Assembly: GCA_003552325.1 (NCBI GenBank)
Contig: PUKM01000225.1
Location: 1-6,866 of the forward strand
Direction: 5' to 3'
Source of the DNA: Natrialbaceae archaeon
GTDB taxonomy: Archaea; Halobacteriota; Halobacteria; Halobacteriales; Natrialbaceae
DNA: 6,866 nucleotides
The translations under genes were made by a program, and so were the position numbers. This document shows positions 1-5,970 of the stretch, piece by piece. The first letter of the stretch is position 1. Every line of letters begins with the position of its first letter. Below the pieces are notes generated by a model that saw only the letters and a list, made by a program, of their open reading frames with translations, was not told the origin of the DNA and did no database searches.

Positions 1-392
1 CCCAACTCGAGCGACTGCCCGGATTCCTCGAGACACGTCGTGAAAACGCCGACATGCTCACTCGAGGCCTCCGCGATCACGACGTCGATGTCGCTGTGCC
101 CGTCGAACCTGCCCACGTCGAACACGCCTATCATCAGTACACGATCCGGGCGCGTGACCGCGACCATCGTGACGGACTCCGCGACTGGCTCGCCGACCAC
201 GATATCGGCGTTGGCGTCTACTATCCACGCTGTATTCACCAACAGCCAGCCTACGCCGGGAGCGTGACCACCGGCGACCTCTCTGCAGCCGAAGCCGCCG
301 CAGCAACCGTCCTTTCGATCCCGGTCCATCCAGGTGTGACGCCAACTGACTGCGCGCGGATCACGGAGGTGTGTGCCCAATATGGCGCGTGA
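1..392 (+). CDS. DegT/DnrJ/EryC1/StrS-family sugar aminotransferase, C-terminal part (5' end outside window)
   Basis: The reading frame is open from base 3 to the TGA at 390-392 and shows 129 residues. These enzymes are PLP-dependent and transfer an amino group, usually from glutamate, to a keto sugar nucleotide. Seen here is the small C-terminal domain: LERLPGFLETRRENA (the helix of 'R..NA..L...L'), HQYTIR (the family's HxYxIR-like strand), a basic-acidic helix ending in GLRDWLADHDIGVGVYYP, then CIHQQPAY (family 'H.QPAY') and LSIPVHPGVT near the end. The family is usually about 360 to 390 residues, so some 240 residues, including the PLP-binding lysine, lie to the left. The next gene is a Gfo/Idh/MocA dehydrogenase that overlaps it by 11 nt, followed by a UDP-HexNAc 6-dehydrogenase. 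That suggests a 3-aminotransferase of the WbpE/GnnB kind acting on a UDP-3-keto-HexNAc or its uronate. The family is clear; the substrate is inferred from neighbours. Confidence 0.9.
   Translation, partial: QLERLPGFLETRRENADMLTRGLRDHDVDVAVPVEPAHVEHAYHQYTIRARDRDHRDGLRDWLADHDIGVGVYYPRCIHQQPAYAGSVTTGDLSAAEAAAATVLSIPVHPGVTPTDCARITEVCAQYGA
365..371 (+). promoter_or_regulatory. Shine-Dalgarno site for the Gfo/Idh/MocA gene
   Basis: GGAGGTG is a full match to the archaeal anti-SD core and lies inside the aminotransferase coding end. It sits 10 nt before the ATG at 382 but overlaps or abuts the in-frame GTG at 373. This argues for the ATG as start, although the spacing is somewhat long. Confidence 0.6.
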
Positions 393-1365
393 ATCATCGA
401 TCGACGTCGGTGTCGTCGGCGTCGGCACTATGGGACAACACCACGCACGCGTGTACGGACAACTCGAGGGAGCCAACCTGGTTGGCGTCTACGATCTCGA
501 CGCCGAGCGGGCCCAACAGGTCGCGAGACGGTACGGCGGGGATGCGACAGACCTCGGCACCTTGCTCGATAGCGTCGATGCCGTCTCCATCGCCGTCCCG
601 ACGCGGTTTCACTACGACGTTGCCACGAGCTGTCTGGAGGCCGGAGTCGCCACGCTGATCGAAAAGCCCGTCGTCAGACGCCTCGAGAACGGTAAACGTC
701 TTGAGGCACTTGCCAGGGAGGCCGGCGTTCCAGTACAGGTGGGGCACATCGAACGGTTTAATCCAGCCGTCTCGGTACTCGAGTCGGTCGTCGACGACCT
801 CGACATCATTGGGGTCAAAGCCGAACGGCTCGGTCCACCGCCGAAACGCCCCATCGACGACAACGCTGTCCTGGATCTGATGATTCACGATATCGATATT
901 GTGCTCTCGTTACTCGATGATATCCCAACACAGGTCCAGAGCGCAGGCGTACAGGGGAACACACACGCGACGGCCCTCCTCGAGTTCGAGGGAGGCCCCC
1001 TCGCCTCACTGACTGCCAGTCGGCTCACCCAGCGGAAAGTGAGACGTCTCGAAATCACGGCAAAAAACTGTCTCGTCGAACTCGACTACCTCGATCAAAC
1101 CGTCGAGATCCATCGTCGATCGGTGCCGGAGTATATCGAATCGAACGGCGGTGTACAGTTCACCCACGAAAGCATCATCGAACAGCCACACGTGCCGACG
1201 GCCGAACCACTGAAACGCCAGCTCGAGGCGTTCCTCGAGTCGGTGCGGGCGGACGCTATCCCCCCGGTGACGATCGACGATGGGCTCCGAGCCCTCGAGT
1301 TGGCGACACGAATCGATCGACAGGACCACCAGGCGACGACCGCACTCGAGGCGATCAATGACTGA
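382..1365 (+). CDS. Gfo/Idh/MocA-family NAD(P)-dependent sugar dehydrogenase, probable UDP-HexNAc(A) 3-dehydrogenase
   Basis: A 327-residue protein, a usual length for the family. It probably oxidises C3 of a UDP-N-acetylhexosamine or its uronate in the cytoplasm, giving the 3-keto sugar for the upstream aminotransferase. The N-terminal Rossmann fold shows GVGTMG at residues 13-18 followed by QHHARVY, with an acidic residue after the second strand (VYDLD). IEKPV carries the family's catalytic-site lysine at K95. GHIERFNP around H122 is typical of the WbpB/GnnA-like branch. MIHDIDIV holds H169 and D170, the active-site His/Asp pair region. The rest is the alpha/beta C-terminal domain. The ATG at 382 is chosen over GTG 373 because GGAGGTG is too close to the GTG; the GTG form would add three residues. 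It overlaps the gene before by 11 nt and the gene after by 8 nt, so it is probably translationally coupled. Family is certain; C3 specificity is inferred from the motif and from sitting between an aminotransferase and a 6-dehydrogenase. Confidence 0.9.
   Translation: MARESSIDVGVVGVGTMGQHHARVYGQLEGANLVGVYDLDAERAQQVARRYGGDATDLGTLLDSVDAVSIAVPTRFHYDVATSCLEAGVATLIEKPVVRRLENGKRLEALAREAGVPVQVGHIERFNPAVSVLESVVDDLDIIGVKAERLGPPPKRPIDDNAVLDLMIHDIDIVLSLLDDIPTQVQSAGVQGNTHATALLEFEGGPLASLTASRLTQRKVRRLEITAKNCLVELDYLDQTVEIHRRSVPEYIESNGGVQFTHESIIEQPHVPTAEPLKRQLEAFLESVRADAIPPVTIDDGLRALELATRIDRQDHQATTALEAIND
1348..1356 (+). promoter_or_regulatory. Shine-Dalgarno-like site for the nucleotide sugar dehydrogenase gene
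   Basis: GAGGCGATC matches the anti-SD complement GAGGTGATC at 8 of 9 positions and ends just before the ATG at 1358. It lies within the last codons of the previous gene and supports the ATG at 1358 over any upstream start in that frame. Confidence 0.5.
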
Positions 1366-2752
1366 AACGATCCCCGAACTGGATGCCAACGTACCGGTCC
1401 CGGTCTACGACCGCACCGACAGTGAGAGACGAGAGTTGGCAGCCGCCTTAGAGCATGAAGCCGTCCCCGTAACGGTGTACGGGCTGGGAAAAATGGGACT
1501 TCCGCTTGCTGCGGTGTTCGCCAATCGGGTCGGCCCCGTCGTCGGGGTCGATATCGACGCCCAGGTGGTCGAATCGGTCAACGAGGGGATCTCTCACGTC
1601 GCTCGAGAGCCGGGCCTCGACGAACTCGTGGCGCAAACGGTCGCCGACGACCGGCTGCACGCGACCGACACGCCTGCCGTCGGTGTCGAGCACGGCCGGG
1701 TCCACGTCATCATCGTCCCGACACCCATTACCGACGAGCACGAACCCGATCTGTCCGCACTCGAGGCCGTCGTCGACGCGATCAGTACTGGCCTCGATCC
1801 GGGTGATTTCGTCGTCATCGAGTGTACGGTCCCACCCCGAACGACCGCCGATCTCGTTCACCCTCGACTCGTTGCCCGATCCGGGCTGGATGACGCCGCC
1901 TTCGGGCTCGCTTTCTGTCCCGAACGCACCTCGAGCGGGCGTGCGCTTGCGGATATCCGTGGTGCCTATCCGAAGGTCGTCGGTGGCATCAACGACCACA
2001 GCACGGCTGTCGCTCAAACGCTCTACGAGTCGATCAACGACAAGGGCGTGATTCCCGTAGCCGACGCGACGACCGCCGAGGCGGTCAAAGTGTTCGAGGG
2101 GCTGTACCGGGACGTGAACATCGCACTGGCGAACGAACTCGCCACGCTCGCTGACGCGTTCGAGATCGACGTCAGGGACGCGATCGATGTCGCGAACACC
2201 CAGCCGTTCTGTGACATCCACGATCCGGGTCCCGGCGTCGGTGGCCACTGCATCCCCTTCTATCCGTACTTCGTGATCGACGCCGTCAACACCCCGACTC
2301 CCCTCCTCGAGACGGCACGGGCGGTCAACGACGCAATGCCCGAACACACCGTCGAGTTACTCGCGGACGCGCTCGACCGGACCAACACGTCACTCGAGGA
2401 CGCCCACGTGCTCCTCCTTGGGGTCACCTATCGTCCGGGTGTCGAAGAGATTCGAGCCGCCCCAGCCCTCGACATCGCCGCCGAGCTCGCGGCTCGTGGT
2501 GCACGTGTCAGCGCTGTCGATCCGATGCTCGAGACGGTTTTTGATGAGGATCTGGAACTGCTCTCACTCGAGGAGAGTTACGAGCGGTCGTTCGACGGTA
2601 CTGTTCTCGTGACACCACACGAAGAGTTCGAGGACGTCAGCTGGGATCGCCTCGAGACGCCAGTCGTCATCGACGGCCGCGATACGCTCGAGGACGCGAC
2701 CCTCCCACAGCAGGTTCACACACTCGGGGCTGGCGGTGATCGCGATGTATAA
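1358..2752 (+). CDS. UDP-N-acetylhexosamine 6-dehydrogenase (WecC/WbpA-type nucleotide sugar dehydrogenase)
   Basis: A 464-residue cytoplasmic enzyme of the UDP-Glc/GDP-Man dehydrogenase family. It oxidises C6 of a UDP-hexosamine to the uronic acid in two NAD+-dependent steps. Seen in order: GLGKMG at residues 42-47 (NAD-binding loop) and GVDID at the end of the second strand; IVPTPI; CPER starting at C187; EAVKVFEGLYRDVNIALANELA-type central helix with the conserved Lys and Asn; PGPGVGGHCIP with catalytic C298; and GVTYRPGVEEIRAAPA, the C-terminal domain signature. The PGPGVGGHCIPFYPYF form resembles the WecC/WbpA (ManNAc/GlcNAc) branch rather than UDP-glucose dehydrogenase. About 40 residues precede the Rossmann fold; from memory such a tail is common in haloarchaeal members. 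The frame extends upstream to 1280, but the ATG at 1358 has a good ribosome site and gives an 8-nt overlap with the gene before. It overlaps the next gene by 8 nt. With genes 1 and 2 it would supply a 2,3-diamino uronic acid nucleotide (inference). GlcNAc versus ManNAc specificity is not resolved. Confidence 0.92.
   Translation: MTETIPELDANVPVPVYDRTDSERRELAAALEHEAVPVTVYGLGKMGLPLAAVFANRVGPVVGVDIDAQVVESVNEGISHVAREPGLDELVAQTVADDRLHATDTPAVGVEHGRVHVIIVPTPITDEHEPDLSALEAVVDAISTGLDPGDFVVIECTVPPRTTADLVHPRLVARSGLDDAAFGLAFCPERTSSGRALADIRGAYPKVVGGINDHSTAVAQTLYESINDKGVIPVADATTAEAVKVFEGLYRDVNIALANELATLADAFEIDVRDAIDVANTQPFCDIHDPGPGVGGHCIPFYPYFVIDAVNTPTPLLETARAVNDAMPEHTVELLADALDRTNTSLEDAHVLLLGVTYRPGVEEIRAAPALDIAAELAARGARVSAVDPMLETVFDEDLELLSLEESYERSFDGTVLVTPHEEFEDVSWDRLETPVVIDGRDTLEDATLPQQVHTLGAGGDRDV
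2732..2741 (+). promoter_or_regulatory. Shine-Dalgarno site for the GT2 gene
   Basis: GGCGGTGATC matches the anti-SD complement GGAGGTGATC at 9 of 10 positions. It lies 3 nt before the ATG at 2745 and contains the alternative GTG at 2736, which makes that GTG an unlikely start. Confidence 0.6.
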
Positions 2753-3800
2753 ACGCCACACGGTCGGCGTCGTCGTCCCTGCCTACAATGAGGAACCGTT
2801 CATCGAATCGGTGCTCGAGACGATTCCCGACTACGTCGACCGGGTGTACGTCGTCGACGACGGGTCGACGGATGACACCTGGGGTGCGATTCACCGGGCC
2901 CTCGAGACCGTCGCCGAGACCGCTAGCCACCACCCATCGGCGAGGACGACGACTGACGGTGGGGCCGGCCGAACGGCACTCTCGACTGGGCCTGACACCG
3001 CCTTTGACCGCCGCATTGTCCCCATCAGACATGCCGAAAATCGGGGCGTCGGCGGCGCGATCAAAACCGGGTACATGCACGCTCTCGAGGACGGCATCGA
3101 CGTGACCGCGGTGATGGGCGGAGACGGCCAGATGGACCCCGAGTTTCTCCCACGGCTGCTCGACCCGATCGTCGACGGCACCGTCGACTACACCAAAGGC
3201 AATCGGTTACTCCACCGAACCTACCGCGAGGGGATGCCCCCATGGCGATTCTTCGGGAACTCCATCCTGACGTTCCTCACGAAGATTGCCTCTGGCTACT
3301 GGAAGATGATGGACCCACAGAACGGTTACACCGCCATCTCCGGACAGGCCCTCCAGAGTATCGACCTCGAGGGCCTCTACGAGTATTACGGCTACTGTAA
3401 CGACTTGCTGGTCAAACTCAACGCGAGCGGGATGCGCGTCGGCGACGTCGCGATCCCCGCCCAGTATGGCGAGGAGAACTCGAGTATCGAGTATCCGACC
3501 TACATCCGAAAAGTCTCGGGCATGTTACTCCGGAACTTCGCCTGGCGTCTGAAGACGCGCTACCTCGTCCTCGATTTCCACCCGCTTGCACTCTTTTACG
3601 CCTTCGGCTCGCTCATCGGCCTGCTCGGGAGTCTCGGTGTCGCCTGGTCGATCTATGCCTGGCAGCGCCTCGAGACCCCCCTATTTATCAGGTTTGCGTT
3701 GAGCAGTCTGCTGTTCATCACGGGCAGTCTGTTCCTCCTGTTCGCGATGTTGTTCGATATGCAGGCCAACGAGGATCGGGAGGTGCAGTTGTATGACTGA
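2745..3800 (+). CDS. Family 2 glycosyltransferase with two C-terminal transmembrane helices (polyprenyl-phosphate sugar transferase-like)
   Basis: A 351-residue GT-A fold enzyme, probably at the inner face of the membrane. The catalytic domain starts at once: VGVVVPAYNEE, then VVDDGSTDDT (DDGS at residues 38-41, nucleotide binding), RHAENRGVGGAIKTGY, and MGGDGQMDPE, whose D127/Q129/D131 form the DxQxD-like metal and donor site. DYTKGNR and MDPQNGYTAIS are acceptor-side motifs seen in DPM1/GtrB-like GT2 proteins. Two hydrophobic stretches, about residues 281-305 and 316-337, are predicted membrane helices, followed by a short acidic tail. This plan resembles GtrB-type enzymes that load sugars onto polyprenyl phosphate, but a direct glycan-extending role is equally possible. 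Residues 59-88 form a Ser/Thr/Gly/Ala-rich insert between the first helices and the next strand. ATG 2745 is chosen over GTG 2736 by Shine-Dalgarno spacing. It overlaps both neighbours by 8 nt. Sugar and acceptor are unknown. Confidence 0.9.
   Translation: MYKRHTVGVVVPAYNEEPFIESVLETIPDYVDRVYVVDDGSTDDTWGAIHRALETVAETASHHPSARTTTDGGAGRTALSTGPDTAFDRRIVPIRHAENRGVGGAIKTGYMHALEDGIDVTAVMGGDGQMDPEFLPRLLDPIVDGTVDYTKGNRLLHRTYREGMPPWRFFGNSILTFLTKIASGYWKMMDPQNGYTAISGQALQSIDLEGLYEYYGYCNDLLVKLNASGMRVGDVAIPAQYGEENSSIEYPTYIRKVSGMLLRNFAWRLKTRYLVLDFHPLALFYAFGSLIGLLGSLGVAWSIYAWQRLETPLFIRFALSSLLFITGSLFLLFAMLFDMQANEDREVQLYD
3779..3785 (+). promoter_or_regulatory. Shine-Dalgarno site for the polysaccharide deacetylase gene
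   Basis: GGAGGTG is a perfect core match 7 nt before the ATG at 3793 and lies inside the GT2 coding end. It fixes the deacetylase start and fits coupled translation. Confidence 0.7.
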
Positions 3801-4728
3801 CAACGAGGTGGCCCTCTCTGTCGACGTCGAAGATTGGTATCACGTCCCCGCCGTAACTGGTTCGTCGTTTGCGAAATACGATAGCGTGGACCACTTCTTT
3901 CGCTCGTGGGAGGGTCGATACGACTATCTCACGAAACCCACCTATCGGACACTCGAGTTACTCGACGCACACGACGTCACGGCGACGTTCTTCATCGTCG
4001 CAGACGTCGTCGACCGGTATCCTGGACTCGTCGAGGAAATCGCTACCCGAGGCCACGAAATCGGCTGCCACGGACTGCATCACGAGTGTGCGATCGACGC
4101 GGACACGAAGCAGCCTCGGTTTTCTCGACCGGCATACCGGGATCGACTCCTGGAAGCGAAACGAGTGCTCGAGGATGCAACGGGGCAATCAGTCACGGGA
4201 TTTCGCGCTCCCGGTGGCTACGTTGCCGGGTGGATGCTCGACGTGCTCGAAGAGGTCGGATTTACATACGACTCGTCAGTCTCGAAAAACTCCCTGTACA
4301 ACAAGACCGACAGTGAGCTTCAAGGGGTCGGAACAACACCCTACGTGCCACAGACGACGAGTCTCGAGCCCCACGGAGAGCGCACATTCGTGGAGCTACC
4401 GTGGCCATATCTCGAGACACGAGTCGCCAAGATACCGGTCGGTGGTGGCCCTATGCTTCGATTTCTCCCACGCCCACTCTTGTCCTATGGGCTTTCCCAG
4501 GCGCTGAAGCGTGGCGATACCAGCTTCTATTTCCATCCGATCGATCTCGCCCGAGAGTCGTTTCCTGCCGTTGGAAACGCGAAAAAGCGACCGTTTTACT
4601 GGACGAACAAGGGTCGTGGTGCGGAGTCGAAACTCGACTCCCTGCTCTCGGACATTGGGTCGAATAGCATCTGTACGTGTGAGGAAGCCGTCAGGAAAAC
4701 CCGCCAAAGACATGTCCACGCACGCTAA
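3793..4728 (+). CDS. NodB-type polysaccharide deacetylase (carbohydrate esterase 4 fold), no signal peptide
   Basis: A 311-residue metal-dependent enzyme predicted to remove N-acetyl (or O-acetyl) groups from a glycan or sugar intermediate. The N-terminus goes straight into motif 1, ALSVDVEDWYHV (D11, E13, D14), the variant seen in exopolysaccharide-locus deacetylases of the 'DVEDW' type instead of the classic TFDDG. TATFFIVADVV follows. HEIGCHGLHHE gives the metal pair H93 and H97 (HxxxH), GFRAPGG at 137-142 is motif 3, and FYFHPID with H248 is the last motif. So the visible catalytic set is intact. No signal peptide or membrane segment is seen, so it probably acts in the cytoplasm on a nucleotide-linked or lipid-linked sugar; this is inference. 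The first 8 nt overlap the GT2 gene, with GGAGGTG well placed; the end overlaps the GNAT gene by 17 nt. It may act on an acetamido sugar made by genes 1 to 3, freeing an amine for the acyltransferase that follows. Confidence 0.9.
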   Translation: MTDNEVALSVDVEDWYHVPAVTGSSFAKYDSVDHFFRSWEGRYDYLTKPTYRTLELLDAHDVTATFFIVADVVDRYPGLVEEIATRGHEIGCHGLHHECAIDADTKQPRFSRPAYRDRLLEAKRVLEDATGQSVTGFRAPGGYVAGWMLDVLEEVGFTYDSSVSKNSLYNKTDSELQGVGTTPYVPQTTSLEPHGERTFVELPWPYLETRVAKIPVGGGPMLRFLPRPLLSYGLSQALKRGDTSFYFHPIDLARESFPAVGNAKKRPFYWTNKGRGAESKLDSLLSDIGSNSICTCEEAVRKTRQRHVHAR

Positions 4729-5968
4729 TCATACGGTCGTAAACGGGCGCCCACCGGCTGATAAGGCCGTTTCGTTGCTCAACAGTGCGTACAATGGATG
4801 GGGGGGAGAGCCGCTTTTTTCCTGGAAGGCGACGTATCCCGATACCACCGATGATGACCACCATCTTTATATCGAAGAAAATGGGCAGATAACGGCGTAC
4901 GCTCGACTGTACCATCGCGTTCTCCGCCTTCAGGATCGGACAGAAACGGTCGTCTTTCGCGGCAATTCAGCCGTACATCCGCACTATCAGGGTGGTGGCC
5001 GATATGGTGCACTCCATCGCGCGACGAAGGCCTACTGCGCTGATCGGGGCATCGAGACCATCCTGACGTTCAATCGAACGGATAGTCCCACGTATACGAC
5101 CAGCCTGAAAAACGCGTGGCGATCCAGGGAACTCCCCTTGTTTGTTCGACTGCTCGACCCGGACGCCGCACTCAGACAGTATGCGCAAGCCGTTATCGAA
5201 GCACAGCCGGTTCTCCGGACAGTCGGTACTGTGTTCGCTCCGCTCTTTTCGCTGCACATCGAGGGAGCGTCGATTCCGCTGGGAGCGTTGGTTGACGAGG
5301 AATCGCCCGCTTTCGCTCGGACGTTCCCGTTCTATCTGACGCCGAAGGCGATCACGGAGATCATTGAAATGGTTTCAACCGACCGTTCGTCGACAGCGCT
5401 TGCGAGGACACTCTGTTCGCTTGCAGTGAATCGGCAGATTACGCCGTTCACGGATATCACCGACGGTGAACCGACACCCACACCTGTCGTCCCGGAAACG
5501 GTCACGATCGCCGAGCCACAGTCGTATTCGCCCGAAGAAAAAACCGCTATTCGACGCGTGATTCACCGAGCGAACGACCCATATCCCGTCCATTTCAGAC
5601 GCTCGTCGCGAGATCTCGAGCATCTCCTCGAGCACCCCGACATCATTGGGACCTATCTACATAGCGATGGGGACACGATCGATGGATTCGCATCGGTGTA
5701 CGCCGTTTCGAACGAGGGGGCGACCGAGGCCCGGATTCTCGAGTTCGCCGCTGATACGTCGACGGCCGCGTCAGCGCTGATTCAGGCTATCGAGGCCGAC
5801 TGTCGAAGACACGACGTCGCCATCCTCGCCGGTTTTTTCGACACCCGTCCGACACCGCAGTGGTGTGCGGTGGACCGACACGTGCTCATGTGGCAATCGT
5901 CTTCAGCCCGAGTCAATGCCGCCCTCGATTCCAGTGACTGGCGGCTGGGATTTTACGACGTTGTGTGA
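4712..5968 (+). CDS. GNAT-family acyltransferase with a second, degenerate GNAT-like domain
   Basis: A 418-residue protein, about twice a single GNAT domain. The N-terminal domain (roughly residues 10-145) shows SAYNGWGGEPLFSWKATYPD, a YIEENGQITAYARLY strand pair, and SAVHPHYQGGGRYGALHRA. Q93-G-G-G-R-Y-G99 is the acetyl-CoA pyrophosphate loop (Q/RxxGxG/A). Residues about 145-260 form a linker region rich in hydrophobic helices. Residues about 260-418 look like a second GNAT-type half (IDGFASVYAV near 323-332, then ARILEFAAD and a helix ALIQAIEADCRRHDVAILAGF) without a clear QxxGxG loop. This tandem plan recalls FemAB-like proteins, but I see no specific match. It probably N-acylates an amino sugar or sugar nucleotide in the cytoplasm. 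ATG 4712 is the only good start: earlier in-frame codons lie deep inside the deacetylase gene. The ribosome site is weak (AGGAA some 15 nt upstream), so translation may depend on coupling through the 17-nt overlap. Tyrosine codons favour TAT (10 to 6), unlike genes 3 and 4. Confidence 0.8.
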   Translation: MSTHANHTVVNGRPPADKAVSLLNSAYNGWGGEPLFSWKATYPDTTDDDHHLYIEENGQITAYARLYHRVLRLQDRTETVVFRGNSAVHPHYQGGGRYGALHRATKAYCADRGIETILTFNRTDSPTYTTSLKNAWRSRELPLFVRLLDPDAALRQYAQAVIEAQPVLRTVGTVFAPLFSLHIEGASIPLGALVDEESPAFARTFPFYLTPKAITEIIEMVSTDRSSTALARTLCSLAVNRQITPFTDITDGEPTPTPVVPETVTIAEPQSYSPEEKTAIRRVIHRANDPYPVHFRRSSRDLEHLLEHPDIIGTYLHSDGDTIDGFASVYAVSNEGATEARILEFAADTSTAASALIQAIEADCRRHDVAILAGFFDTRPTPQWCAVDRHVLMWQSSSARVNAALDSSDWRLGFYDVV

Positions 5969-5970
5969 CG

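Noticed and set aside
394..888. Antisense reading frame of 164 codons opposite the Gfo/Idh/MocA gene
   Set aside because: No domain or plausible start context; it covers the conserved N-terminal half of a well-supported gene.
1280..1357. 26-codon upstream extension of the 6-dehydrogenase frame
   Set aside because: It is Arg/Ser-rich and out of frame with the end of the Gfo/Idh/MocA gene; ATG 1358 has a Shine-Dalgarno-like site and an 8-nt overlap.
1448..2347. Long antisense reading frame of 299 codons opposite the 6-dehydrogenase gene
   Set aside because: It mirrors a high-GC gene with strong third-position bias, which commonly leaves the opposite strand open. The translation is Arg/Asp/Val-rich with no recognisable domain, and the plus-strand gene has all family motifs.
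3869..4507. Same-strand frames of 212 and 136 codons inside the deacetylase gene
   Set aside because: They are Arg/Ser/Thr-rich shadow frames without domains; the deacetylase frame holds every NodB motif.
4511..4711. 67-codon upstream extension of the GNAT reading frame into the deacetylase gene
   Set aside because: The extension is Arg/Ser-rich and is the shifted frame of conserved deacetylase sequence, including the H248 motif. ATG 4712 gives a normal domain start and a short overlap.
4815..4820. T-run as a possible archaeal transcription terminator (another T6 run lies near 5831)
   Set aside because: Both runs sit inside the GNAT coding sequence and are short, with no gene end nearby.
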